In this document: positions 18,834 through 28,780 of the stretch, piece after piece
Layout of the letters: each line of letters opens with the position of its first letter
How positions within the stretch are numbered: the stretch's first letter is position 1
Assembly (NCBI RefSeq): GCF_000378045.1
Contig: NZ_KB899096.1
Span: forward strand, 186,001-250,000
Source: Marinobacterium rhizophilum DSM 18822
Lineage (GTDB): Bacteria; Pseudomonadota; Gammaproteobacteria; Pseudomonadales; Balneatricaceae
Length of the DNA: 64,000 nt
Reading direction: 5' to 3'
The notes under the pieces: model-generated
Database searches by the model: none
What the model saw: the letters and a program-made list of their open reading frames with translations, nothing else
Told to the model about the DNA's origin: nothing
Made by a program: the position numbers and the translations under genes

Positions 18834-21659
18834 ATGAAGGTCGGGACCCGTTTACTTCTGCTGTCGACGTTTTCCGCAGCCGTCGCGCTATCCGGCTGGT
18901 TTGTAAACCACTGGAGCGCAGCCAGGCTTGACGAGGCGATGACGCAGCTCGACTATGCCAACAAGGTGCAACGTGCCGTAACGAGCCTCACGACCCGCTT
19001 CGGTCTCTACCAGTCATTTCATGATCAGGATGCACTGAAAGACTGGAAAGAAGCCCACGAACGGCTCACCCGGACATTGTCGCAGAATGCTTCGATATCC
19101 GACCGCTATATCCAGAGTATCAGCCGTCAGAACACAACCCTGCAGGCCCTGACGCCACTCCTGGGTGAACACAATCATCAAAGCCCCGGGCAAATTCAGC
19201 TGACCTACCGCATCTATGCCAGCCTGCAGGAAATGACAGAAGACGCCATACCACTGGCAACCCAGGCTCAGCAACGCATTGCAGACACGACTGAACAAGG
19301 GCGCATGATGTCCCAGGGTCTGATGATTACACTCTCTCTCGTACTGACTCTGATTGCCTTTCAGATCGCCCACAACCTTCAAAGCCGGCTTGAACGCATC
19401 CGCACCCAGTTGCAACAGGTCGTCGCCGGCAACCTGTTTCTGTCGATCAACGATCAGCGTAATGATGAGCTGGGCGAGCTGGCGCGCGGCTTCGACAGCA
19501 TGCTAAAACGCCTGCGCACCACCACATTTTCGGTCGACCAGCTCAACGACGAAGTCCACCGCCATACCGCCACTCTCAAGAATCAGCAGGAATACCTGCG
19601 TACGCTGATTGAGGCCGAGCCCGCCGGTGTCATCACCCTGGATGCAGATTCCAGGATTCTGAGTATCAACAATGCCGGCGCCAGGATTCTGCACACCCCG
19701 GTACAGCAGGCGCAGGGACAGTCATTTTGCGAGCACTTTGTCGCCTTGGAAGATCGCAGCGCGTTTGCCAACCTGGTGCAGTCCGCTTTTGCCGGCCACA
19801 GCAAAAATCTGCAATATCGTCTGCAACAGGAGACGGGGGACAAGGATATCTGGCTGCAAACGTATGCCGTGCCCTTCATCGATCAGCATGGCACGATCAT
19901 CAGCATTATCACGGTGTCCCACGACATCACCGGCCGGGTACAGGAAGAACAGCACCTGCGCGAGGCACGGGAATTTTTGCAGAACGTGGTCGACAGCGTC
20001 CATGATGCCATGGTGGTACGGGACATCAATTTCAATATTCGACTGCTTAACCGCGCCGCACGAGACAGCGAGGCCCGACACCCCTGCAACCAGTTGCAGT
20101 ACCCAGACACCTGCGCAGCACAGCACGACGGCGCCGCCCGGCGACTGTTGCGCGGCAGCGCGCGCGAGACCGAAATATTCACGTTTACCGATAGCAACGG
20201 TAATACCCGCCACATCCAGCTGGACGCCACTGCGCTGAACCTGCCGGACGGTACGCTCAATGGTGTAATCGAAATCTACCGCGATATCAGCGAAAATACC
20301 CGGCTACTGGAACAACTGCACGAAGAACAGGCCCGACTGCATCAACTGGCGCACCATGACCAGCTCACCGGGCTGCCCAATCGCACCCTCTTTCTTGATC
20401 GCCTGGAACAGGCGCGCCTGCAGGCACAACGCAACCGGGCTTCGTTTGCCCTGCTGTTTATCGATCTGGATCGTTTCAAGGAAATCAACGACACTCTGGG
20501 GCACCACGTCGGTGATGCCGTGCTGCGCGAAGTCAGCCGGCGCCTGAGCTGCGGCATCCGCGCCAGCGACACCCTGGCCCGCATGGGTGGCGACGAATTC
20601 ACCATTATCATGTCACCACTGCCCGATAGCGACGACGCCGCAGTGCTGGCACAGAAGCTGATCGACTGTATCGCGCCACCCTACCTGCTCGGCGAACAAC
20701 AGCTTTTCATGACCACCAGTATCGGCATCAGCATCTATCCCCAGGATGGAAACAGCGCGGACACCCTGATCAAGAACGCCGATGCCGCCATGTACAACGC
20801 CAAGGAAGATGGCAAGAATATCTTCCGACTTTATTCTGCCCAGCTCACCGAGCGCGCCAAGGAACACCTGGCTCAGGCGGCCGACCTGCGCAAGGCACTC
20901 GTCGATGACCAGATATGCGTCCATTACCAGGCCCGGTTTGATCTGGCGACCCTCGCCCCCATCGGTCTTGAAGCATTGGCGCGCTGGAATCACTCGACGC
21001 AGGGCCTGATACCCGCGGATCGATTCCTGCCGGTCGCCGAGGGCGGCAATCTCATTCAGCTGGTGGGTGACAGGGTCATCGAGCGGGTGGCACGTCAGGC
21101 GCGCCAGTGGCGCGATCAGGGAATTGACCCCGGGGTCATTGCCATCAACCTGTCAGAACGCCAGCTTCACAAGCAGGGCCTGATCGACTGGCTGTGCCAA
21201 ACCCTCGACAACCATAACTGCGATCCGAGCTGGTTTGAGCTGGAGGTCAGCGAAGGCGCATTGATGGCCAACCCTGAGCAGGCGAACGCGCTGTTTGAAA
21301 AACTGCACAAACTGGGTTTTGAGCTGGCCATCGACAATTTTGGCAGTGCATTTTCCTCCCTGCCAAGCCTGCAACGCATGCCGCTTACCCGACTCATCAT
21401 CGACCATGCCTTTACCCCTGGACGGCCCGGCTCCGAGCAGGGTCCGGGGGTTTGCAGTGCGGCCATTGCGCTGGCTAAAAGTCTGGACCTGAAGGTCTGC
21501 GCCCAGGGCATCGAAACGCCGGAACAGGCCCGCCTTCTGCTTCAGGCCGGTTGCACCGAAGTGCAGGGCTACCTGTACTGCCGGCCGCAACCCGTCGAAA
21601 GCATCACCGAACTGCTGAGACAACATAAGTCCTGCTACATACCGGCACTGCTGACTTAG
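18834..21659 (+). CDS. HAMP-PAS-GGDEF-EAL c-di-GMP signalling protein
   Basis: A 941-residue inner-membrane protein. Order: helix (about 1-25), periplasmic region, second helix (about 160-180), HAMP (about 180-235), PAS (about 255-375), second PAS-like region (about 385-490), GGDEF (about 500-670), EAL (about 680-930). The cyclase site is intact (RMGGDEF near 585) with an RxxD inhibitory site (RASD) five residues before the motif. The phosphodiesterase site is altered: EAL, INLS and ELEVSE are kept, but DDFG reads DNFG (about 833), the LKID Lys is Ile in LIIDHAF, and AEGVE reads AQGIE. It therefore looks like a diguanylate cyclase with an inactive EAL domain. The periplasmic ligand signal probably comes from the neighbouring binding protein. 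Confidence 0.88.
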   Translation: MKVGTRLLLLSTFSAAVALSGWFVNHWSAARLDEAMTQLDYANKVQRAVTSLTTRFGLYQSFHDQDALKDWKEAHERLTRTLSQNASISDRYIQSISRQNTTLQALTPLLGEHNHQSPGQIQLTYRIYASLQEMTEDAIPLATQAQQRIADTTEQGRMMSQGLMITLSLVLTLIAFQIAHNLQSRLERIRTQLQQVVAGNLFLSINDQRNDELGELARGFDSMLKRLRTTTFSVDQLNDEVHRHTATLKNQQEYLRTLIEAEPAGVITLDADSRILSINNAGARILHTPVQQAQGQSFCEHFVALEDRSAFANLVQSAFAGHSKNLQYRLQQETGDKDIWLQTYAVPFIDQHGTIISIITVSHDITGRVQEEQHLREAREFLQNVVDSVHDAMVVRDINFNIRLLNRAARDSEARHPCNQLQYPDTCAAQHDGAARRLLRGSARETEIFTFTDSNGNTRHIQLDATALNLPDGTLNGVIEIYRDISENTRLLEQLHEEQARLHQLAHHDQLTGLPNRTLFLDRLEQARLQAQRNRASFALLFIDLDRFKEINDTLGHHVGDAVLREVSRRLSCGIRASDTLARMGGDEFTIIMSPLPDSDDAAVLAQKLIDCIAPPYLLGEQQLFMTTSIGISIYPQDGNSADTLIKNADAAMYNAKEDGKNIFRLYSAQLTERAKEHLAQAADLRKALVDDQICVHYQARFDLATLAPIGLEALARWNHSTQGLIPADRFLPVAEGGNLIQLVGDRVIERVARQARQWRDQGIDPGVIAINLSERQLHKQGLIDWLCQTLDNHNCDPSWFELEVSEGALMANPEQANALFEKLHKLGFELAIDNFGSAFSSLPSLQRMPLTRLIIDHAFTPGRPGSEQGPGVCSAAIALAKSLDLKVCAQGIETPEQARLLLQAGCTEVQGYLYCRPQPVESITELLRQHKSCYIPALLT

Positions 21660-21753
21660 GCAGTCGCAACTGCAGTGCACAGGCTCCTGACTCATCACAC
21701 TGTCACGCCCGCCCACCGATATTGGGGTCCCGAGGTTGGCGTCAAGTCGACCG

Positions 21754-24700
21754 TTAGCTTGTATCTTTACCGCCATGCCGGTAGCCGGCTCCTGCTGCCA
21801 GTTCTGCCAGCAATACCCCGGAGGCTTGCAGATCCTCGGTATCCAGCCCTTCGTGAAACCAGCCGTGGACCCTGCTGAGCTTCTTTATCGCGGCTTCCTG
21901 CTCCCCCTGACATTGCCATGCCCGGCACAGGCTGATTGTGGCACGCAGCTCCAGAGACTTTGCGCCCTGCCCCCGGGCTACCCTGATCGCCCGGCGAAAA
22001 CAGGCCTGGGCTTCACTCAGTGCATCCGCGCCGGAACGTGCCAGAAGTAATTCCCCACGCAATCGATGCAATTCGGCCTCATAGATCCGTGCTCCGGTGG
22101 CATCAATCGCATCCAAAGCCTCGAGCGACAAATCGAGAGCTTCCTCCACCTGTCCGGCTTTGCCCAGAGCTTCCACCAGCAAAGATAGAAAGTATGGCCG
22201 CCAGAGCATCGCCCCGGTCTCCTGATCAGCGATCAGGCCCAGGCGCATTTGTGCAATACCCTCCTCGCAGGCTCCTTGCTCGACCAGCGCCCACCCCCGT
22301 AACAACGTTCCCCACATGTTCCAGAGTGGAAATCCGTGCTCCGCCGACAACGCGATGGCAGCCTCCGCATGCTGCTGGGTTAGCCACGCCTCCCGGCGCA
22401 AAAAATGACACTCGGCCGCAAAAACCTCAGCCACCACCAGAACGATGGGATGGGTGAGCTCGCGCGCCAGGGCGAGCCCGGTGTCACATCGTTTCAGGGC
22501 CTGATCCGGATAACCCTGATACCAAAGAACCCAGGCCATGTAGAACGTGCTAAAAACGCCGGAATCCACGCCATAAAAATACACATGAGGTCGCTGAGGA
22601 TGCGCAGCGTAAAGTGCCAGCGCATCTTCCAGATGCCCGCGTGCGGCTGTTAGTTCTCCCAGGTTGAATAAATTGGTCCCCAATGCCCGATGAGCCTCCA
22701 GCAGCAGCGCAGGTTCCCGCACTTCTCGGGCCAGCGTCAGCAGCTGCTCGCCGAGTTCTCTGGCAGTCTGCAGCCGGCCCCGAACGTGATAAAACGTTCG
22801 CAACCCCAGCAGAGCGGGAAACAGCTGTGGCGCGTTCCCCAGCTCTGGGCACAGCGCCAGAGCTCTGTTATAGGTACTTTCCACCTCGGGTGCAGCGTAT
22901 CCCCGGGTGGCCATCAATGCCGGCCCGAGGGTAAGCAACAGACTCATCTCCAGATGGTCGCGTGCTTCATTTGCGGGCAAGCGATCAAGCATCGCCAGCG
23001 CCTTGTTGATATGATCAATCGCCTCGGCATTGGCATATCTTTGCACGGCCTGCTGGCCCGCAAGCTGCAGATACTCGATGGCTTTGTCTGTATTGCCGCT
23101 ACGGCCATAGTGGTATGCGAGTTCAGCGTAGCGCTCCTCCAGCCGCCCTTCGAACAAGGCCTCAATGGCACGTGCCGTGCGTTCATGAAACATCCTGCGT
23201 CGTTCGTTTAGCAGCGAGTTGTAGGCCACTTCCTGTGTCAGCCCGTGCTTGAAGCAGTACTCAAGCTCTGGGAACGCCAGTTGCTGATCAATGAACTCAC
23301 CAGACTGAAGCCGGGACAACAGACTCCGCAGCTCATCCCCGGGCAGATCGGTTACCATTTTCACAAGGCTCAACACGAACCCCCGGCCGATTACGGCCAG
23401 AATTTGCAACAGTTCCTTTTGTTCTGGATCCAGCCTGTCCATGCGCGCCGCCAATACGCCCTGCACCGTCATGGGCAGATCAAGGCTGGCTGGCGGCGTG
23501 TCCAGTCGGTAATGACCCCGCCTGCCTCGCAGCACCTGCTCCTCCACCAGGGTCTGAACCACTTCCTCAATGAAAAATGGATTGCCCTCGGTCCGATCCA
23601 GAATGAGACGCGCCAAGGCCTCGAGTTGAGGGCCATTACCCAGCAGTGTCGCAAGAAACTCGCCGGCCTCCAGCTGTGCCAGAGGCTCCAGATGAAGCTC
23701 CGAATAATAGCTTCGACGCCCCCAGTCATGCTGATATTCAGGTCGGTAATTTGTAAGCAGCAGGATGGCATTGGCGGCGATGAAATCGCCGAGAAAATCG
23801 AGGAAGCACTGGGTTTCACTGTCCAGCCATTGCAGATCCTCGAACAGCAGCACCAGTGGTTGCTCATGGCTTTCTCTTACCAGTACATTCTTGAGGGCTT
23901 CAAAGATCCGCAAACGCCGCGTTTGCGGGTCCATATACAGCAGGGGCGACGTCGCGGCGACGATCCCCAGCAGATAGCACAGATACGGCACGATACTTTC
24001 CTGCTCGAGACCCAGCGCAACGACCCTGGCCCTGACTTTCTCTTGCTGCCTGTTCTCATCATCCAGCGGAATAATCTGGCAGTAGTGCTTGATAAACCCA
24101 ATCAGCGGCAGGTAGGCAAAAGCCTTGTGATGCGACACCGAAAACGTCTCAGACACTCGACAATCACCTTTTATCTGGCGTTTAAACTCATGGAAGAGCC
24201 GCGACTTTCCGACACCAGGCTCGCCCACCACGCCAATTATCTGCCCGTGCCCGGCGCTTGCTCGCGCCAGTGCCTGCTGCATGACCTCTAGTTCATGCTG
24301 ACGGCCCACAAATCCGACCAAGCCTCGCCTGGCAGACATTTGAAACTTGGTCTGCAGGGACCCCACACCCAGCACTTCATAAATAGCCAAAGGTTCAGGC
24401 ACACCCTTGACCCTGGTGGTGCCCAGTGCTTTCAGCTCAAAATAGCCCTCAGTCAATTTATGAGTATGTTCACTGATAATGATGGCGCCGGCCGGCGCTA
24501 CCGTCTCCATGCGGGATGCTATATGGATCGACGCCCCTACGGGGTCATAATCGGTGTGCAGGTCCTGCGTGTGAATTGAACGCACAACCACCTCACCGGT
24601 GTGAACACCAATTCTAATCTGCAGAAGTACACCCTTTTTCTGGCGCATACTCTCGGCGTATTCGCGCATGGCCTCCTGCATCCGCAGCGCCGCGTAAAGC

Positions 24701-25185
24701 GCCCGTTGAGCATGATCCTCACAGGCAATGGGCGCGCCAAACAAGGCAAGTATGCCATCGCCCAGCGACTTGGCCACGTAACCTTCGTAGTGATGTACGG
24801 CCTCCATCATAAGATCAAGCACCGAGTCGATGAGACTGCGGGCGTCTTCTGCATCAATGTCATGAATCAGTGCGGTTGAATCTGCAAGGTCCGCAAAGAG
24901 CATGGTTATGGTCTTGCGCTCGCCCTCAGCCACTCCAGCCCGGGCAGTCAGAGCCTCTTGCTCGGCCCGAATGCGCTCGACGAGGTGTGGCGGAGTGTAC
25001 TGAATGGGCGACCTGACAGGCAGTGCCGGTGCTCCAGCGAGGGACGCCCCGCATTCACTGCAATACTTGGCGCCGAACCTGGATTCGTAGCCGCAATGAG
25101 GACAGTGCGATTCCAGCCTGGTGCCGCATTCAGTACAGCACTTGGCCGACACCGGATTCTCGTATCCACAGCTTGAGCAGCGCAT
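21754..25185 (-). CDS. Zinc-ribbon / class III nucleotide cyclase / AAA ATPase / TPR protein
   Basis: A 1143-residue cytoplasmic protein. Two CxxC zinc ribbons open it (residues 1-50, 'CSSCGYENPVSAKCCTECG', 'CPHCGYESRFGAKYCSECG'). A class III cyclase domain follows (about 85-250) with metal Asp in 'FADLADST' and 'LGDGILALFG' and the substrate segment 'DPVGASIHIASRME', where the usual Asn is His, as in many AAA-linked cyclases. An AAA/STAND ATPase comes next (Walker A 'GEPGVGKS' near 320, Walker B 'LLFEDLQWLD'), then TPR-like helices (about 640-1143). The role of the family is unclear (stress or protein-interaction signalling). ATG 25185 has AGAGGATAT upstream. An upstream in-frame extension through a hexamer repeat is unlikely to be translated. 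Confidence 0.82.
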   Translation of the reverse strand: MRCSSCGYENPVSAKCCTECGTRLESHCPHCGYESRFGAKYCSECGASLAGAPALPVRSPIQYTPPHLVERIRAEQEALTARAGVAEGERKTITMLFADLADSTALIHDIDAEDARSLIDSVLDLMMEAVHHYEGYVAKSLGDGILALFGAPIACEDHAQRALYAALRMQEAMREYAESMRQKKGVLLQIRIGVHTGEVVVRSIHTQDLHTDYDPVGASIHIASRMETVAPAGAIIISEHTHKLTEGYFELKALGTTRVKGVPEPLAIYEVLGVGSLQTKFQMSARRGLVGFVGRQHELEVMQQALARASAGHGQIIGVVGEPGVGKSRLFHEFKRQIKGDCRVSETFSVSHHKAFAYLPLIGFIKHYCQIIPLDDENRQQEKVRARVVALGLEQESIVPYLCYLLGIVAATSPLLYMDPQTRRLRIFEALKNVLVRESHEQPLVLLFEDLQWLDSETQCFLDFLGDFIAANAILLLTNYRPEYQHDWGRRSYYSELHLEPLAQLEAGEFLATLLGNGPQLEALARLILDRTEGNPFFIEEVVQTLVEEQVLRGRRGHYRLDTPPASLDLPMTVQGVLAARMDRLDPEQKELLQILAVIGRGFVLSLVKMVTDLPGDELRSLLSRLQSGEFIDQQLAFPELEYCFKHGLTQEVAYNSLLNERRRMFHERTARAIEALFEGRLEERYAELAYHYGRSGNTDKAIEYLQLAGQQAVQRYANAEAIDHINKALAMLDRLPANEARDHLEMSLLLTLGPALMATRGYAAPEVESTYNRALALCPELGNAPQLFPALLGLRTFYHVRGRLQTARELGEQLLTLAREVREPALLLEAHRALGTNLFNLGELTAARGHLEDALALYAAHPQRPHVYFYGVDSGVFSTFYMAWVLWYQGYPDQALKRCDTGLALARELTHPIVLVVAEVFAAECHFLRREAWLTQQHAEAAIALSAEHGFPLWNMWGTLLRGWALVEQGACEEGIAQMRLGLIADQETGAMLWRPYFLSLLVEALGKAGQVEEALDLSLEALDAIDATGARIYEAELHRLRGELLLARSGADALSEAQACFRRAIRVARGQGAKSLELRATISLCRAWQCQGEQEAAIKKLSRVHGWFHEGLDTEDLQASGVLLAELAAGAGYRHGGKDTS

Positions 25186-25202
25186 ATATCCTCTTGAGGG
25201 GA

Positions 25203-25218
25203 CCTGTTGAAAAATTGC
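25203..25218. repeat. Fragment resembling the 10631 repeat end
   Basis: CTGTTGAAAAATTGCC differs at two positions from CTGTTGAAAAACTACC at 10633-10648. It lies between the cyclase/AAA gene start and a hexamer repeat, and may be a remnant of the same dispersed element. Confidence 0.3.
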
Positions 25219-25237
25219 CAGCCTTGGACGCCACGCA

Positions 25238-25266
25238 CAGGGCCAGGGCCAGGGCCAGGGCCAGGA
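25238..25266. repeat. Tandem CAGGGC hexamer repeat
   Basis: Four full copies of CAGGGC plus CAGGA, about 53 nt upstream of the start codon of the cyclase/AAA/TPR gene, in its leader or promoter region. Repeats of this kind can change copy number by slippage. Confidence 0.75.
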
Positions 25267-25281
25267 TGCAGCCTTACGCAA

Positions 25282-25620
25282 TCCAGGCCGAGATTAACCA
25301 CTGGAGTTCGATCGCCTGCCAGATACGGCTGACAGCCGATGACGCTCTGCGTGATGAACCTGCATGTATAGCAGGTACTCTAATAATAGCAGTATAGAAA
25401 ACTATTCCTGATCTTCACTCACCGACAGGTTCTATTATCCACCCGCCTCCGGTGTCACTGTTATGATAATGCGACTGCAACCCAACAAGATACTCAGACA
25501 ACATTAATATCCAGGAGTAATTGAAATAGAATTTAAATTAATTTTAGCACACAGAGATCCAATCAATATAAATATAAAAATCCGTGAACATAACTACAAG
25601 GAAAAACCAATCATCATTGA
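25282..25620. other. AT-rich intergenic region before regulator
   Basis: About 340 bases between divergent genes. It becomes strongly AT-rich after 25500 and should carry both promoters, but no single -35/-10 pair stands out. No gene is seen. Confidence 0.5.
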
Positions 25621-27486
25621 ATGATCATTAAAAACTACAGCCAAAATTCATCTTTCAATACTTTTAAACTTATGATAAAAATAGATCATCCACATGATGA
25701 CAGAAAAATAATGAAGAACGAAGAAGACGAACAACACCCGGAGGGGCCGTATGACAAGCTGAGTCAAAGACCCTTTTCGAAGATATCAAATACCGAGTTT
25801 TCACGCTTCATTGATTTCATCGAGCAATTTGAGGATGAAACGGAAAAATCTCTGTCGATGCGCCCCGGATACCGGGAGATGCGCATGATGGTACACCTCA
25901 TGCGCAACCATCTCGTTGGCCGCACAACGACGCCTACCTCACTCGCTGCTGCATCCGGTCTGTCGTATGGAACGGCCATGAGAGGTATCGACAGCATCAT
26001 CGAACGCGGCCTTATCATTACCAGACCGAGAACAAAAACCGGCAAGAGCGTCTCACTCCACCCATCGCCAAAACTCATTAAAGAGTGGGAAAACTACGCC
26101 AACAAAATCAAGTCTACTCTGGGCCTGCTATTTGGCATGGATGTCAACTCGGATTCCGCAGGCCAGTATTTTTTCGGTGCCGCCTATTTGTCCGCCAGAA
26201 TTATTCCACCTCCGACCGTTTTACCGGACAGGCTTTTATTAAAAGGCGGCCTGAAAGTCCTAATACATGCCGACCCCACTTTTATGGCGATGCATAACCT
26301 TAAACGTCAGCTGGAGTTGATATTTGGTCTTGATATTAAGAACAAAGCAAAATCCATAGACGGGTTACGTATGGAAATCATGCGCAATGCAAAACTGGAG
26401 ACATCCCGCTACGATATAATCGCCTGTGATCTTCCATGGTTTGGCGAGCTCGCCTCAGAAGGTATGCTGTTACCGCTGGATACCCTGTTGGCGCAAGACC
26501 GGCATGACCTCTCGGACTTTCATCCGGAAGCTCTCGCAAGTGCACGGTATGAGGGTCAACAGTTTGGTATACCGGTTCAAACAACACCCGAGCTGCTCTG
26601 CTATCGCAAGGACCTTTTTGCAGAGGCTGGCCTGGCTCCCCCAACGACAACTGAAGCAACACTCGAAGCCGCGAAACGGTTGCATAACCCCTCAACCGGC
26701 CGCTATGGCATCGCATGGAATGCCGCCAGAGGTACACCACTGGGTCACTCGTTTGCGTTTATGATGGCCGCTTTCGGCCAGCCTATTATCAATCTGCGCA
26801 AGCTTGCGACCGGCTTCAGCTTTCAGCATGTTACGGGAGACGAATTTCGGCCCATGTTCCTGTCTGAGGCAGCTTTCCAGACGGCAGAATATATGCTTGA
26901 GCTATTAAAATATTCACCACCGAACATTCTCAAAATGTCTTGGTATGATCGCGCCAATTCATACGCCTCAGGAGAGACATCCATGGCGTACTGCGCCACT
27001 CTTCTTGCGCCGCTGTTTGAGCTGAACAAGGAGTCTGCTGCCTGGAACAATACCGGATACCTGCCTCATCCTACCGGACCCCACGGATACCCAATAGCCC
27101 CGGTTGGTGGGTATGCGCTGGCCATTCCGGCAAACCTGGCCAAAGACAGAATAGATGCGGCATGGACAGCATTGCGCTATCTGACGTCAGCGAGCCTGAC
27201 CAAGCTTTATATTCTGAACGGCAGCCTTGTCAGCCCAAGATTCAGCGTGAGCAATGATCCCGAAGTTTCAGCGATCTCACCGCTAATCGCCACAGTGGAC
27301 AAAATGGCAAGAGAAGATATATTGCAGACTTGGCCTCGCCCCCCGGTGCCCGAAATAACCGAAGTCATTGCGATTGCCGGCGAAGAGATTCACGACATCC
27401 TGATTGAGAAGAAATCGATCAAACAGGCGCTCACAGCCGCCCAAAAAAGGGCCGATGCGCTGATGCAAAGCAGAGGACACTACTAA
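25621..27486 (+). CDS. Winged-helix regulator fused to sugar-binding-protein fold
   Basis: A 621-residue protein with no signal peptide or membrane segment. Residues about 85-150 form a MarR-like winged helix ('MMVHLMRNHLVGRTTTPTSLAAASGLSYGTAMRGIDSIIERGLIITRPRTKTGKSVSLHPSPKLI'). Residues about 205-600 have the type 1 ABC solute-binding fold ('SRYDIIACDLPWFGELASEGMLLPLDTLL', 'YEGQQFGIPVQTTPELLCYRKDLFAEAGLAPPTTTEATLEAAKRL', 'YPIAPVGGYALAIPANLAKDRIDAAWTALRYL'). The natural reading is a cytoplasmic transcription factor whose sensor is a captured sugar-binding domain. Later in-frame ATGs (25672, 25711) are possible starts since no clear ribosome site precedes 25621. It lies next to the SDR/ABC/hydroxyquinol island, its likely target. 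Base composition is more AT-rich than the glucose region. Confidence 0.7.
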   Translation: MIIKNYSQNSSFNTFKLMIKIDHPHDDRKIMKNEEDEQHPEGPYDKLSQRPFSKISNTEFSRFIDFIEQFEDETEKSLSMRPGYREMRMMVHLMRNHLVGRTTTPTSLAAASGLSYGTAMRGIDSIIERGLIITRPRTKTGKSVSLHPSPKLIKEWENYANKIKSTLGLLFGMDVNSDSAGQYFFGAAYLSARIIPPPTVLPDRLLLKGGLKVLIHADPTFMAMHNLKRQLELIFGLDIKNKAKSIDGLRMEIMRNAKLETSRYDIIACDLPWFGELASEGMLLPLDTLLAQDRHDLSDFHPEALASARYEGQQFGIPVQTTPELLCYRKDLFAEAGLAPPTTTEATLEAAKRLHNPSTGRYGIAWNAARGTPLGHSFAFMMAAFGQPIINLRKLATGFSFQHVTGDEFRPMFLSEAAFQTAEYMLELLKYSPPNILKMSWYDRANSYASGETSMAYCATLLAPLFELNKESAAWNNTGYLPHPTGPHGYPIAPVGGYALAIPANLAKDRIDAAWTALRYLTSASLTKLYILNGSLVSPRFSVSNDPEVSAISPLIATVDKMAREDILQTWPRPPVPEITEVIAIAGEEIHDILIEKKSIKQALTAAQKRADALMQSRGHY

Positions 27487-27666
27487 GGAACCTGCGAATA
27501 AGTCGCCATGAGCCTCTGGCTGCCCCGGTTGAGCGGCAGGCTCGCAGCCTGAGTCACCGCATCGGGCGCCAGTGAAAGTGAAAGTGAGTGAAAGTGCAGC
27601 TTGCTCACCGGACTAACAATGACCAAGCTGCTCTGTCTTCTAAAGAATAACAACCTTTTGGCAGCT

Positions 27667-28470
27667 TTACTGAACGACCATGCCGCCATCAATCATCAAT
27701 AGCTGACCGGTCATATAATCCGACTCGCTGCTGGCCAGGAAGCTTGCGGTCCCGACCACGTCTTCCGGATAGGAGTAGCGTTTGAGCAGGATCATCTCCT
27801 CGGCCAGACGGTCCATGGACTCACCCGCCTTGTCGAACTTGCCAATGGCGACCAGATCCTTGTCCAGCTGCTCCCACAGTTCGGTGCGCACGACTCCCGG
27901 GCCATAGCCGTTAACCGTAATATTTTCCTTGGCCAGGGCTTTCGCACCGCCATTGATCATCGCCAGAACGGCGTGCTTGCTGCAGCTATAAGGGATGACG
28001 TCATCAAAGGCCTGCCGGGACAGGATCGAGCCCACATTGATGATCTTGTAGGGATAGTCCTGTTTGCCCTGTTTAATCATCTGTTTGGCAGCTTCCTGCA
28101 TGCCCAGAAGACAGCCAAGAGCATTAACCGTCATGATTTGGTGCCAGTTCTCTTCTGTTACATCCAGAAACATCAGTGGCTTGTTGATACCGGCATTGTT
28201 CAACATGATATTGAGGCTACCAAAGGCCTCGACGGTGGCATCTATCGCGGCCTTGATGTCTTCACGCTTAGTGACGTCGACTTTAGCGGCAATCGCCTCG
28301 CCTCCCTTGCTCTTGATGCGCGCGACGACTTCATTGCAGCCATCTATATTGATATCCGCCACGCATACCTTGGCGCCCTGTGCGGCATAATGCTCTGCCA
28401 CCGCGGCGCCCATCCCCCGGGCAGCACCGGTTATAACGCAGTTTTTGCCTTTAAGTCTATTAGTGTCCAT
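27667..28470 (-). CDS. SDR-family dehydrogenase (copy 1)
   Basis: A 267-residue short-chain dehydrogenase. NAD(P) motif 'VITGAARGMGAAVAEHYA' at the N-terminus, 'NNAGINKPLMFLDVTEENW', catalytic Ser in 'NVGSILSRQ' and the YxxxK motif in 'YSCSKHAVL', ending 'YMTGQLLMIDGGM'. It probably oxidises a hydroxyl on a polyol or sugar-like compound. It is a clear paralogue of the SDR at 38395-39180 ('NAGxNKPxxFLDVTEENW' is shared). The ATG at 28470 has GAGGTG 8 nt upstream, and the GTG at 28479 is part of that ribosome site. Confidence 0.85.
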   Translation of the reverse strand: MDTNRLKGKNCVITGAARGMGAAVAEHYAAQGAKVCVADINIDGCNEVVARIKSKGGEAIAAKVDVTKREDIKAAIDATVEAFGSLNIMLNNAGINKPLMFLDVTEENWHQIMTVNALGCLLGMQEAAKQMIKQGKQDYPYKIINVGSILSRQAFDDVIPYSCSKHAVLAMINGGAKALAKENITVNGYGPGVVRTELWEQLDKDLVAIGKFDKAGESMDRLAEEMILLKRYSYPEDVVGTASFLASSESDYMTGQLLMIDGGMVVQ

Positions 28471-28479
28471 CGTTTTCAC

Positions 28480-28780
28480 CTCAGGTTTTCAAGTATGTGA
28501 AATATTTTCAGTATTGCTAACTGTGCACTTAATTGGTTTTTATGGTTTTAGCCATTTGGTCTATTTATTTTATTGACCTGGCAGACAAATAGGCTCCCTA
28601 CCTAGGTGTCCATCACTCCACAAAAACAGGCGCAAGTGCGTGGACGCCGTTTTTTTTGTCGGGTTCGCATCGGCCAGCGGCCAATGATGAAGCATTCTCT
28701 CTTCATGTACTAACCCGTCGACTCAATACTTTGCCCTCCTGAAAACTAAAAACCCCTTCAAAATAATGAAAGATCAACAT
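28480..28780. other. Intergenic region between SDR 1 and TauE genes
   Basis: About 300 bases, AT-rich near the SDR. It holds a short GGCG...CGCC hairpin (about 28631-28652) followed on the + strand by eight T and flanked on the other side by an A tract, a possible bidirectional weak terminator. No gene is seen. Confidence 0.45.

Noticed and set aside
27572-27597. GTGAAA tandem-like repeat after the regulator gene
   Set aside because: Only three or four irregular units. Too short to call.
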